Below the pieces are notes generated by a model. The model was given only the letters and a program-made list of their open reading frames with translations, did no database searches and was not told the DNA's origin. From NCBI RefSeq assembly GCF_017654505.1, contig NC_054534.1, positions 41,265,226 to 41,329,225 of the forward strand: a stretch of DNA of 64,000 nucleotides, written 5' to 3'. The translations under genes were made by a program, and so were the position numbers. Shown here one piece after another: positions 1 through 10,260 of the stretch (its first letter is position 1; every line of letters starts with the position of its first letter). Origin of the DNA: Polyodon spathula. Lineage: Eukaryota; Chordata; Actinopteri; Acipenseriformes; Polyodontidae.

Positions 1-1333
1 CACACAGTATTATTCGGGGAGAATTAGAGCTATGTGGTGACTTACATACTGTTTAAGTGTATTGCAGGAACTGAGGCTTATTACAAGTATCAAATAAATG
101 AACCCAGAGGAAAATAAGGTCATCCAGTTTATGGCATGACGAGTAAAATGTCTTTCATTAATAGCTTATGCATGTGATGCTATACCAAAGTTCTTCACAC
201 TATACTGTTTTAAATGATTTCAGATTAAGTTGTTTCCATGAGTATTCATTTGAAGTTGGGTGTTATAATACAAAAGATCAACCCCTCTGGTTGCACACAT
301 ATCAAAGAGTTAAAAGACCTTTCATAATACCATGTGTGGAAGTAAACATTCTTTTGCTCCAGTGCTATAATTTTACAATTCATCTTAGTTTTTATTTATT
401 ACCACTTTTGGCCAGTGTAGCAACTTCCAGCATGCCTAATGTTTTACCTTACAGAGACTGAGTCTGGTTTAGTTCAAAACAAGTGTTGTGCACTGTTCTT
501 TATCTTAATTAATGGAACATTAAGCACATTACCTTAGTCCCAAGTTTGGTCTTAAGCGACTACTCAAATAAAAATGAAAATGTCTATTAAAAAAGTGCTA
601 GTAATGCCCAGACAATCATGAACATCATGTAATAATGTTTATATATTTTTCCAGGTGTAAACCAGCAAAAATGATTTAATTGATTTAGCGCAAGCGAGTT
701 GCGGAAAGAGCTATCATTGAAAATTGTTATCCCAGCCATAGAGTATTTAGTTGTGTAAGAACTCTGTTTAAACATCCTCAAGAAAACAAAAAGAGAATTG
801 TGTGAAATCGTCTCAATTTCTATAATTCAGCAGGGTGTGCTGAGGGTCTTTTATAATCTTTCAGCAGTGGTGGGGGGCACTCCATCATTAGGTGGTGGTC
901 AGAGACCGTTCTGGTTTGCATACGCATTACGCACAACTACTTTTACCCTTGGTGTCCTAGTCATATGAAACCCAATAAAAATACCCCAACAATGTCTGGT
1001 ATTGGCCTTAAAAGCAATACATCACAGAAAAGACTGAAAAAAGGAATGAAGCTAAGTCTGATGGTGGTGAATTTGTCTTAACTCTTGAATTAAGAAGTAT
1101 CTTACTTAAATCAATATAACCCAGCTTTTGAAAACTAGAAGGATGTTTTCTTAACATGGCAAATCAAACCAAAGAGCGTTAGCAAATAAGGAGTGTTTGT
1201 GGTTGAACAGTTTGTTATAAATCTGTAAGTGGACCTGTTTTGTTTTCCTGAAAGTTGTTCAGAAGTAACCCTTAGATTTCATCTAAACAAACAATCCAAA
1301 CAAGAAAATGTATAATTAGCAGCACTAAAACTG

Positions 1334-1335
<2 letters not shown>
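1..1335. other. Non-coding AT-rich stretch
   Basis: I see no gene here. Reading frames are short (under 100 codons) and show no recognisable motif. The sequence is AT-rich and looks unique, without transposon ends I can identify. Confidence 0.5.

Positions 1336-1401
<66 letters not shown>
1336..1401. repeat. (AT)n microsatellite
   Basis: Uninterrupted alternating AT of about 66 bp. It produces a spurious Ile-Tyr repeat frame on the minus strand. Confidence 0.98.
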
Positions 1402-1403
<2 letters not shown>

Positions 1404-3634
1404 TGTATTTAACAATTTAGCCACACAGATTCCAATACACATAAGAATTGTTACCTTAGGTAAAAGGCCAATATCTCTGGTTATTAGGGACTTTGAAACT
1501 GAGCCACAAATGTTTCGAGTTTTAGAAGAATCTTCTGAAAGGGAGTTATATTTCAATGGGTTCACTGGGCATGGGTTGTCAAAATAAGTAAACAGCAAAA
1601 ATCGTGAAAGCACTTTCAGTATCTCATGGGAGAGACTGACATGGTACTACTTTTTGTTGCTAACCATTACACAGAAATCTGGAGCAATGATACTCAGCTC
1701 TGAGCAGAGCTTTATCCAAGCCAAAATACACATTATTTAACTTGACAGGCATATAAAAATATATACCAGCTGAAATGCAGCATCTTGTTTCTGATGCAAC
1801 TGCAGCTTGTGTCAGATTTTACAGCTTGGCAAAACTGAGACCCAAAACAATGACTTACACAAGTCGCACAGAAACTCATTGTCTGAGCTGACATTTTAAC
1901 TTAAGAGTCTTGTGGGTACACAAGTACTGTTTAAATTGCATTTTTAACATTAGTGACAATTGAACAGAATATATCATTACTCTTACTCTTTACTCATAAA
2001 ATTAAGAGTGGAATGGAAGCTCAAGCTTGGCAGTTTTTTGTCTTTCCATTTCCTTCTTACTGTTTTCCTTTAAATGACATTAAGAAATATTGATAGCTCA
2101 AAGTTTACAGAGAATTCTAGTCAAACTGAAGAGAAAAAAAACTATGCTGAAGTGCATTAAAATGTCATAACAGACAGATTAATCTTGCTTTCCTTGGATA
2201 AACATAATAGCTTATTTTATTTCCTGTTGACTTTTAGGTTTCATGTTAAATATTGGAAATTGTAGGTTGGCCACAAGGCCTTGTTCCCATCCACAGTTCT
2301 CTGGCAACAAGTTTGGTCTAGGTACACAATAGAGCTTTTCTTCACTGAGAAAACCCACTGTTCTCTATTCAGCTAAGCAAGGACAATACCAGCAGTTGAA
2401 TTCGCTAAATATTTAGCCTTCTGAACTTTTACCATTTACTATTTACTCAAGTTCCAGTTTTTGATCTCACATTGAAGGTTCAGGAAACTATATCTTCTCT
2501 AAGAAACATGTCTAGTCTGAATGCAAGATATTTTGTATTGTTGTTACAGTGAGCTTATGAGCAGGAATATGAATTGCATAATTTATGTGTAAAGTAATAG
2601 CTGCGGAGCTACTGTATATTTACCCTTTACTGTCTTTGAAGTTCACATGTTACGTAAGCAGAATAGCAATTTATGCACATTGATGTGTTTGTCTTGTTGT
2701 CTATTAATTATGACAGGGTGTTGCAATTAGTCAATATTATATCTCCCTTTATTTACTCCCTCATTAGGCAGTTGTCCTAACCTTTTAACTGAGTTGTTGG
2801 TAAAAATGTCTAGGTTGTTCCATGTAGTGTTTAGTTTTCCCCCAGAGACTATTAAAAACCTCATGCATGCACACTCTCTCCAACAAAAAGAAAATATTTG
2901 GGGGGTTGGGCATTATACAAACACAGTTATTATTCCAGCCATTAAAGAGCAGCAAAGTATTATGCAAAATTCATTGCATAATTACTGTGAGAAATTATTT
3001 GACATTATTCACTCCTTTACACATTCAGGTGATAAAAACATCCACATTAATTACAGTACTTGCATAAAAATACAGAGCTTCATAACAAAATACTATATTC
3101 TGCATAACTCAGTGCTAAACACATGTAAATCAAAATCCATCCAGTAAAGGGTTGTTTTGACTAATGGGGGTGGAGTTTAATTATTTTACCTGTGATTACT
3201 CATAATATGTCTAACAAGCCACACACAACCAAAATTACTGCCCCTGTTATTCCCAAGTAAACTGTATGCATATTATAATTTTTAGTTTTCAAAACCCAGA
3301 GTGACTTTAACCCTCCTAGTATCTCTATATGTAACCTTAAGTGTGGTTCATGGACCAAGATCTAGGGCTCCTCCCCTCCCCTATTCTGTCCTACCAATAA
3401 TATCTACCAATCTCCCTATTTAAATCCCAATTCATTTGCGTGTCACTATACAATTGACAAATGGCACTGACCAATGCCTTGGGCTGTCTTGTGTGTTGAT
3501 TTGTGTATCACTACACAGCCATGAAAACTCCAACTCAATCATTTAAATCTAATATTATCAATTTTAACATCTACTCACCTGTCGCAATCCGATTTCTTGA
3601 ATGGTGACTGCATTTATCTTTTTGGACATTCCAA

Positions 3635-3635
<1 letters not shown>
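1402..3635. other. Non-coding AT-rich stretch
   Basis: No gene seen. Overlapping frames of 60-117 codons near 2.8-3.1 kb on both strands show no domain. Parts around 1.75-2.1 kb are non-repetitive and could be conserved non-coding sequence, but nothing here proves it. Confidence 0.45.

Positions 3636-3701
<66 letters not shown>
3636..3701. repeat. (AT)n microsatellite
   Basis: Uninterrupted alternating TA of about 66 bp. Confidence 0.98.
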
Positions 3702-3705
<4 letters not shown>

Positions 3706-4206
3706 GGAAGCTCCCGCTGTCTGGGTCACCCAGGCTTCTGAAGCTACTATTATCCTCCCTGCTCTAAACACCTTTGACCCGTGATGCTTTTCCAGCTTGG
3801 CTGTTCTTTAAAAACTGGCCGACTGACAAGATTCTGAATCTCTTTAAAAAATGGAATTGCAATCCCAACATGGACCACACCTCACTCCAGCCAAGCCTGT
3901 TGCTTCTGCCAGTCCCGCAGTACATGCCCCTGCTGCTGAGCTGTCAATCTTCTCTTCTTTTCTCCTCTCCTCACACTCCAATTCAGTGAACCAGGATTGT
4001 CATCGAATGCTCCTCCCCTGCTGTGTGTGCTTCTGATCCTGCTCTTTCTACTTCTGATCCTGCTCTTTCTACTTCCCACCTGAAATCTATTAGCTCTCCT
4101 AATTCTTTTGCTGTCCTGCGTCTCCAAATCTCCAATGATATATAGCATTCAGCCTTTCAACTACAGGTAAGTTTTCTTATGGAAACTATAATAAGATCCA
4201 AAATGG
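3702..4206. other. Stretch upstream of the CR1 LINE, no gene recognised
   Basis: Moderately GC-rich sequence with a short direct repeat near 4,032-4,075 (two copies of a roughly 22-bp unit reading ctgatcctgctctttctact). No coding signal recognised. It could be a decayed retroelement. Confidence 0.35.
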
Positions 4207-5060
4207 AAAATTAACTATATGGTAACAGGGTACTGGGAGACAGTCAACATGGTTTTAGGAAAGGGAGATCGTGCCTAACTAACTTGCTTGATTTTTTTGA
4301 GAATGCAACATCGATAATGGATAATTGCAAAGCATATGACATGGTTTACTTAGATTTCCAGAAAGCTTTTGACAAAGTCCCGCACAAAAGATTAATTCTC
4401 AAACTGAACGCAGTTGGGATTCAAGGAAACACATGTACATGGATTAGGGAGTGGTTAACATGTAGAAAACAGAAAGTACTGATTAGAGGAAAAACCTCAG
4501 AATGGAGTGTGGTAACCAGCGGTGTACCACAGGGATCAGTATTAGGTCCTCTGCTATTCCTAATCTACATTAATGATTTAGATTCTGGTATAGTAAGCAA
4601 ACTTGTTAAATTTGCAGACAACACAAAAGTAGGAAAATTACCTATATGGCAACAGGGTACTGGGAGACAGTCAACATGGTTCCAGGAAAGGGAGATCGTG
4701 CCCAACCAACCTGCCTGATTTTTCTGAGGATGCAACATCGATAATGGACAACCGCAAAGCACATGACATGGTTTATCCAGATTTCCAGAAAGCTCCTGAC
4801 AAAGTCCCGCACAAAAGACCAACTCTCAAACCGAACGCAGTTGGGACCCAAGGAAACACATGTACATGGATCAGGGAGTGGTTAACATGTAGAAAACAGA
4901 AAGCACCGATTAGAGGAAAAACCCCAGAATGGAGCGCGGCAACCAGCGGTGTACCACAGGGACCAGTACTAGGTCCTCCGCCATTCCCAATCCACACCAA
5001 TGACCTAGACTCTGGCACAGTAAGCAAACCTGTCAAATTTGCAGACGACACAAAAGTAGG
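4207..5060 (+). repeat. Two 427-bp tandem copies of the LINE RT segment; second copy T-to-C hypermutated
   Basis: Copy A (4,207-4,633) and copy B (4,634-5,060) align without gaps at an offset of 427. By hand I count about 48 differences, of which 44 are T in A and C in B. The others are two A-to-G, one C-to-T and one A-to-C. Copy A encodes the family-like residues (AFDKVPHKR, SVLGPLLFL), whereas B has Pro, Ala or Thr at those places. Copy A is therefore ancestral-like and B is changed. Confidence 0.92.
4284..4718 (+). pseudogene. LINE reverse transcriptase segment, copy A
   Basis: A 144-codon open frame covers the central RT motifs of a CR1-like LINE: DFQKAFDKVPH (first catalytic Asp region), SGVPQGSVLGPLLF, and FADNTK where the family has FADDTK, so the second Asp of the catalytic pair is Asn. 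After about 4,633 the frame runs into the start of the duplicated unit and no longer encodes RT. Sense strand and motif order agree with the downstream frame at 4,744-5,844. This is an old, inactive fragment. Confidence 0.85.
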
Positions 5061-5844
5061 AGGAGTGGCAAACACTGTTGCAGCAGCAAAGGTCATTCAA
5101 AATGATCTAGACAAGATTCAGAACTGGGCAGACACATGGCAAATGACATTTAATAGAGAAAAGTGTAAGGTACTGCACGCAGGAAATAAAAATGTACATT
5201 ATAAATATCATATGGGAGATATTGAAATTGGAGAAGGAATCTATGAAAAAGACCTAGGAGTTTTTGTTGACTCAGAAATGTCTTCATCTAGACAATGTGG
5301 GGAAGCTATAAGAAAGGCTAACAAGATGCTCGGATACATTGTGAAAAGTGTTGAATTTAAATCAAGGGAAGTAATGTTAAAACTGTACAATGCACTAGTA
5401 AGACCTCATCTTGAATATTGTGTGCAGTTCTGGTCACCTCGCTATAAAAAAGATATTGCTGCTCTAGAAAGAGTGCAAAGAAGAGCGACCAGAATTATTC
5501 CGGGCTTAAAAGGCATGTTATATGCAGACAGGCTAAAAGAATTGAATCTGTTCAGTCTTGAACAAAGAAGACTACGTGGCGACCTAATTCAAGCATTCAA
5601 AATTCTAAAAGGTATTGACAGTGTCGACCCAAGGGACTTTTTCAGCCTGAAAAAAGAAACAAGGACCAGGGGTCACAAATGGAGTTTAGAAAAAGGGGCA
5701 TTCAGAACAGAAAATAGGAGACACTTTTTTACACTGAGAATTGTGAGGGTCTGGAATCAACTCCCCAGTAATGTTGTTGAAGCTGACACCCTGGGATCCT
5801 TCAAGAAGCTGCTTGATGAGATTTTGGGATCAATAAGCTACTAA
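4744..5844 (+). pseudogene. LINE reverse transcriptase, copy B plus C-terminal region
   Basis: A 366-codon open frame. Residues 1-106 repeat the RT core of copy A but with many Leu-to-Pro, Val-to-Ala, Ser-to-Pro and Ile-to-Thr changes caused by T-to-C substitutions. The FADDTK motif itself is intact. Residues 107-366 are the normal, undamaged CR1 C-terminus (GYIVKSVEFKSREVMLKLY, ERVQRRATRI, VWNQLPSNVV), followed by a stop and the 3' UTR. The frame stays open despite heavy mutation partly because T-to-C changes remove rather than create stop codons. With core leucines turned to proline the RT is very unlikely to fold. Confidence 0.88.
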
Positions 5845-5892
5845 CAACCAACGAGCAAGATGGGCCGAATGGCCTCCTCTCGTTTGTAAACT

Positions 5893-5918
5893 TTCTTATG
5901 TTCTTATGTTCTTATGTT
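5893..5918 (+). repeat. CR1 3' tail of TTCTTATG units
   Basis: Three tandem copies of an 8-bp unit end the LINE. Such short tandem tails are the characteristic 3' end of CR1-type elements and mark the insertion boundary. Confidence 0.85.
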
Positions 5919-6742
5919 CATTTCATTCCACTACATCAATGCCATTGTCTCTCCCCCTCCCACTCCAGCACAATGCAGAAACCATCCACCAGAAGTTCTG
6001 CCCTCGCAGTACAAACACACTCCCTCCAGCATCCCCTCATGCAAGCTGTCTATCATGCTTGTAGCTGCCCAGGATATAAATCTAATGCAAAATGCTGTAA
6101 TTTTTTTCTGTGCATTCACATTACTATTAGCAAAATCAGTCGTCAGCCCCTCCACCACGGGGGAAGAAAAAATAATGAAAAAGCCCCTCTACATCCACTG
6201 CAAATGACATTGGATTCTCATATGCATTTACTGTTGCAACCTGCTCCCCCCTCACCTCCTTCATTCTTGTCACACCATCAAGAACCAGTCCTTACTTTCC
6301 TCCACCCTAACATAACTGAAGCTCAAGAATCCATGTGCACTTAATGTTCATCCTCAGCTTCTGCAAAATAATAGTAATCTCCTCTGCACCCTCCAATCAA
6401 GATTTTATTGTCTTTCCTTGTTCATGCATAAGAAAATCTACACATTTCAGTGATCTGATATTCGACTAAATTCTTTCCTTCGCAATCTCCTCATGTCCAA
6501 TCAATATTACATGGCTCACTCCTCCTATGTTCTTGCTCCTCCTACACATCCAGATAGTTAGCCTTCACAAGCATCTGCAAGTCTCCTGGTATAGACATCT
6601 GGTTCCCTCAGCTGATCTTTTCTACCTACTTGTACCTCCATTCAGCAAGATGATATTCAGTTGAATCCATCCCTTTCCAATATCCTTACTTCAGCTCAAG
6701 ATTATATGGTAGCTGCCATCACTCCATCCACCCACTCATCCT

Positions 6743-7197
6743 GTGCAACAGACTGATCTCCCTTCACTACCTTCGGCAAACAAAAATTCAAAACAACAGT
6801 CATCCCTGCACATAGCTTCAACCCCCAAGTGGCCATTTGCTGAATCAAGAAGCTCTTTGTCATTAACCTCTCCAAACCCCCCCCCCCCCCAAAACTGGCT
6901 CGGTTCTTCCAGCATCAGTATTAACTCACTTATTCCTTCAGACCAGTTCTCTCTCCACTATATCACCATTTCCAATGCTACAAATCCATTAAATCACCTG
7001 TCCGGGAACCTGATTAACCAAAGCAAGTATTTCAGCGCATTCAACGTCATGCCTATATATCCTTCCTTATGCCTTCTCTTTAGTATTCATTGGAAGGAGC
7101 AATTCTATTTCATCATCCATATAACTTCTGGCTGTCACAGCAGCCCCAAGATCTTTGATTAGCTCTCCGAAGCCCTCTGTAGGATTCTACTCAACAC
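6743..7197 (+). pseudogene. DIRS-like reverse transcriptase remnant
   Basis: A 139-codon frame (6,743-7,162) whose last third matches the DIRS-type RT core: SAFNVMPIYPS (around 7,037-7,070), LFSIHWKEQFYF (around 7,079-7,115) and SSPKIFD (around 7,141-7,161), continuing in frame past the stop as LSEALCRILLN. In DIRS elements this region surrounds the catalytic Asp and the G..SSP motif. The first Asp position (usually D.K.AF or DAF) is no longer an Asp. The N-terminal two thirds are unrecognisable. The remnant abuts the recombinase piece at 7,210, so RNase H and most of the recombinase are deleted. Confidence 0.55.
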
Positions 7198-7209
7198 TCA
7201 CCACGTCCT

Positions 7210-7310
7210 CTTCATGATGCACATTGGTGCAGCAACCTCAGCGTCTAAAAGTAATGTTATCCAGCATTTAATCAAAAGTGACATATATTTAAAGCTGTAT
7301 ATTTTTTTCA
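7210..7310 (+). pseudogene. Tyrosine recombinase C-terminal remnant (DIRS-like)
   Basis: The plus strand reads HIGAATSASKSNVIQHLIKS followed by IYLKLYI. This resembles the conserved C-terminal box of DIRS tyrosine recombinases, where HSFRIGAAT precedes the catalytic Tyr in a Y..YIR context. The Arg of HxxR is lost (HIG instead of HSFRIG). It is too short and damaged to be functional. Confidence 0.5.
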
Positions 7311-7478
7311 CGATGATTTCCATTACATGAGAGTAGATGTTGAACTTCATGCTGATTTGAACTTGGCTCTCACCAAGATAAGCACCTACTAAGACATAGC
7401 TTTGCAGTAAACTAATGTGATCCATCTGCATCTCCATCCATTTGCGTTGTTTTCCATCTGATAAAGTACATATCCTTC

Positions 7479-8200
7479 TGTAACAGGGAGAGATCTGTGC
7501 TGACTCTGCTGGCGTTTTCACGGGCTGCAGGAAGAGGGAGGCAGTCGTCCAACAACCGCCTGTGAGTCATGGCAGTGACACGGGGAGGTGGGAAAGTGGA
7601 TGTGTGGACTTTCCCCCTCTGTGAATGGCTGAGAGGCGCATCTTGGGAGATTGATAGCCCTATAAATTAACGCTCCGTTGTTTCCTCAGGTCTGCCCTGT
7701 TAAAACGCGCTGAGAGTGCGGAAGCGCTGGTCAATGACCGAGAACCAGTGGGAGAGAAAGAAACGGAGGTTCAGAGCGAGATATTGAGGGTGGGGAACCC
7801 TTCAGCAGACCCCTGATGAGTATATCAGAGCAAGCTAGTGAGCCGACAGTGTAGGACGGTGATCCGGGTCGCACGGACAGCGGCGACCGGGATATTGCTG
7901 CAAAGTGCAGCACCTTTTCTTTGTAGTTTTTGTTACTGTTTTATTTTCCCTGTTTCTTTGTGCCTTCTGTTTTGAATTATTGTTTCGAAGCACCTGTAAG
8001 GGCGCCGGTATTGTGTACCATCGTTTGGTATGCCCGTGGTTCTGTTTACCATCGTTGGTAAATCAGACCACGGACCCACAGCGCCATCTGCAGAACTAAA
8101 GAAAAACCAGCACCCTGAAATAAAACTGGGCACCTGTGCGGTGTTGCCAAATTCACCTGTCCGTCTCCTGTGTCAGTGAATTACCCACCACCCTTCCACA
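7479..8200 (+). repeat. Solo LTR of the Gmr1-type element family
   Basis: This 722-bp unit starts TGTAACAGGGAGAGATCTG and ends CCCTTCCACA, matching the LTRs at 15,942-16,652 and 21,076-21,785 along its length but clearly diverged. It retains a TATA-like CTATAAATTAA near 7,660 and an AATAAA signal near 8,120. Flanking 5-mers CCTTC and TCTTC agree at four of five positions, consistent with a decayed target-site duplication. No internal region is present, so it arose by LTR-LTR recombination. Confidence 0.88.
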
Positions 8201-8520
8201 TCTTCTGTCTGGTGTTGATTGTTGAAGAGTAATGCTGGCTCCAGGGATCAGCTCATTTTGCCTCCCCAGCGCATCAGCACAAACAACGGCTGCGATGCTG
8301 GCTCTGGGGATCAACCCAGTGCGGTCTCCCCAGCGCATCAGCATGACAACCTTCTGAATTGAGCTAAGTAGGGTACATCTCTGGGGTCTTCAAGTGGGCA
8401 GCTTCCATCCTCAGTGTTTCGTTGACTAGCCCATGACACACATTCCAGCATCACCCCCACCACTCAGCTCAGCCCAGCTTACTTACCTGTACATCAGCGT
8501 TGCTTTCTTTGTATTATTAT
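8201..8520. repeat. Repeat-like segment with a short internal duplication
   Basis: Between about 8,231 and 8,343 a unit of roughly 63 bp occurs twice: atgctggctc, then ggatca, then ctccccagcgcatcagca. The GC-rich, low-divergence look suggests part of a dispersed repeat. I cannot assign a class. Confidence 0.4.
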
Positions 8521-8812
8521 TTTTTTTAAATTAATTTACAGTCTAAAAAAACATCTTTCAAAATGTTCACAATTTAAACATAATATGTATTCCTTCTGTA
8601 GAGGTGCAGCAGCCAAAGTCAATGTTAAGAGGTCCTCCACTGAAGTGGAATCTTGTGTTCGTTCTTCTCCATGATATATCTTTGCCCAAAAGAATATTGC
8701 TAGTATGTCCGAAGTGGGGGTCATCTCTGCAACAGTACCAGAGGTTTCCTCGGGAGGTTTTCCTCTCCAATGTCCCGTGAGATTAGTCTTCAATTACCCC
8801 ATGGGTGACACT

Positions 8813-8814
<2 letters not shown>

Positions 8815-8844
<30 letters not shown>
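8815..8844. repeat. (AT)n microsatellite
   Basis: Short uninterrupted alternating AT run. Confidence 0.9.
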
Positions 8845-8846
<2 letters not shown>

Positions 8847-8879
8847 ATATGATATATTTCTTTGCATTGTTGGCATAGT

Positions 8880-9125
8880 TGCGGGGAGCCAGAGGTCCTC
8901 TTTTAGGGGTAAGTAAAACTCAATTCCCAACCTTGGAGGCCCATCCAGGCTGGTCTCGTCCTCCTCCAGGATGGTTCTTCACAAACCAGAGGCGGTCCCC
9001 GACCAAATCTATCCTAACTTTTTTTTTGTTTTCCCATTCTTTCAACTTTAGGTTTCCCTTGGGGGAAGTATCAGTTACCTTCCAGCCTTGGAGGCCGATC
9101 AGCTCAGTCTCCCTTCCGAGATTTA
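8880..9125 (+). repeat. Dispersed repeat, copy 1 (partner at 60.96-61.23 kb)
   Basis: Aligns to the reverse complement of 60,960-61,230. Shared blocks include TTTTCCCATTCT, a GGGGAAGTAT box, TTGGAGGCCGATC, and upstream a block around CATCCTCC..CAGGA. Two moderately diverged copies in opposite orientation indicate an interspersed repeat. No coding content; class unknown. Confidence 0.6.
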
Positions 9126-9135
9126 GAAATATATA

Positions 9136-10183
9136 AGATTTAGAAATATAGAAAGTATACACCCCTTTAAAATTTTTCACATTTTGTTGCCTTATATCCT
9201 GGAATTAAAATTGTTGTTTTTTTTTTTTCATTTATCTACACATCCTACTCCACAACTTCCAAGTATTCTAGAAATTTGTAGAAAACTAATTAAAAATAAA
9301 AACTTAAATAACTTGGTTGGATAAGTGTCCACCCCCATTGTAATAGCAATCCTAAATAAGCTCAGGTGTAACCAATCATCTTCAAAATCACACACCAACT
9401 TAAGTGGCCTCCATCTGTGTCAAATTGTAGTGATTCGCATAATTTCAGGATAAATTCAGCAGTTCCTGTAGGTTCCCTCTGCTGGGTAGTGCATTTCAAA
9501 GCAAAGACTCAACCATGAGCATCAAGGCGCTTTCAAAAGAACTCCGGGACAAAGTTGTTGAAAGGCACAGATCAGGGAATGGGTATAAAAAAATATCAAA
9601 GCCCTTGAATATCCCTTGGAGTACAGTCAAGATGATTATTAAGAAATAGAAGGTGTATGGCACTACCAAGACCCTGCCTAGATCAAGCCATCCCTCCAAA
9701 CTGGATGACCGAGCAAGAAGGAAACTGATCAGGGAGGCTACATCATCCCTACTGTGAAGCATGGTGGTGGCCGCATCATGTTATGGGGATATTTCTCATC
9801 TGCAGGGACTGGGGCACATGGCATGATACAAGGGAAAATGAATGGAGCAAAGTACAGAGAAGTCCTTGAGGAAAACCTGCTGCCCTCTGCAAGAAAGCTG
9901 AAACTGGGACAGAAGTACACCCTTCAGCATGACAACGACTCAAAACACACAGCCAAAGCTACACTGGAGTGTCTAAGGAACAAAAAGGTAAATGTCCTTG
10001 AGTGGCCCAGTCAGAGCTCTGACCTAAATCCAATCGAAAGAATGGTCAAATATTGTCAAATCTAGGTGTGCAAAGTTGGTATAGATCTCTCCCAACAGAC
10101 TCACTGCTGTAATTGCTGCTAAAGGTGCTTCCACCAAGTATTAACTCAGGGGGAGTGGACATTTATAAAATCTTTCAGTTTTG

Positions 10184-10185
<2 letters not shown>
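9136..10185 (+). mobile_element. Tc1-type DNA transposon, internally deleted
   Basis: The left end (about 9,150-9,400) matches the reverse complement of the right end of the element at 40.27-40.55 kb, including the box GTGGACACTT / AAGTGTCCAC. The right end near 10,150 carries GGGGGAGTGGACATTTAT. Between them lies a broken transposase. The right end runs into an (AT)n array, as expected for an element that inserts at TA. Length is about 1.05 kb, shorter than a full Tc1 (about 1.3-1.6 kb) because of an internal deletion near 9,745. Confidence 0.8.
9514..10065 (+). pseudogene. Tc1-family transposase remnant
   Basis: Translation from ATG 9,514 gives the helix-turn-helix start MSIKALSKELRDKVVERHR with a stop near 9,646. 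The frame at 9,754-10,065 then gives the DDE core: [29 protein letters not shown] (second catalytic Asp, family HDNDPKHTAK) and [12 protein letters not shown] (final Glu/Asp motif). The segment holding the first catalytic Asp is missing through a deletion around 9,745-9,755. Without that residue and with an early stop, the gene is dead. Minus-strand frames over this interval are shadows. Confidence 0.85.

Positions 10186-10190
<5 letters not shown>

Positions 10191-10259
<69 letters not shown>
10191..10259. repeat. (AT)n microsatellite abutting the Tc1 right end
   Basis: Uninterrupted alternating AT, 69 bp, directly after the Tc1 terminus. Tc1 targets TA, so the array may have been the target or have grown from its target duplication. 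Confidence 0.97.

Positions 10260-10260
<1 letters not shown>

Larger units (their letters stand above)
4207..5920 (+). mobile_element. CR1-type LINE, 5'-truncated, with internal tandem duplication
   Basis: This is the 3' half of a non-LTR retrotransposon read on the plus strand. The translated product carries reverse-transcriptase motifs typical of CR1-like LINEs (DFQKAFDKVPH, SGVPQGSVLGPLLF, FADDTK), then the family's C-terminal region (ALERVQRRATRI, RGDLIQAFKIL, VWNQLPSNVV). After the stop codon come a short 3' UTR and a tail of three TTCTTATG units, the CR1-style microsatellite end. The endonuclease domain and earlier RT part are missing, as expected for 5' truncation during target-primed insertion. 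The stretch 4,207-4,633 is repeated at 4,634-5,060. The element cannot move by itself. Confidence 0.9.
5925..7478 (+). mobile_element. Decayed DIRS-like (tyrosine-recombinase) retrotransposon pieces
   Basis: This block has no long frame but holds several short matches to DIRS/Ngaro-type elements. About 6,060-6,240 resembles the minus-strand fragment at 62.1-62.3 kb, including a shared stretch at 6,070-6,095. About 6,990-7,190 carries RT remnants, and about 7,210-7,310 a tyrosine-recombinase C-terminal signature. The order (recombinase-like piece, RT, recombinase end) implies at least two collapsed copies or internal deletion. A poly-C run sits at 6,878-6,891. The block ends at the solo LTR at 7,479. 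Family assignment rests on short motifs only. Confidence 0.5.

Noticed and set aside
1272..1613. Minus-strand 113-codon frame with Ile-Tyr repeats
   Set aside because: Produced by the (AT)n array; the same applies to frames at 3,571-3,771, 10,181-10,479, 23,705-23,920, 28,949-29,221, 39,107-39,289 and 61,836-62,105 in their repeat parts.
4207..5060. Reading the two RT copies as two separate LINE insertions
   Set aside because: They align without gaps at a constant 427-bp offset with no tail, target duplication or flank between them; tandem duplication fits better.
4207..5060. Explaining the T-to-C excess by methyl-CpG decay of copy A
   Set aside because: Decay would need copy A to have lost C at dozens of mostly non-CpG sites and yet match the family protein better than B; the neighbour pattern also does not favour CpG.
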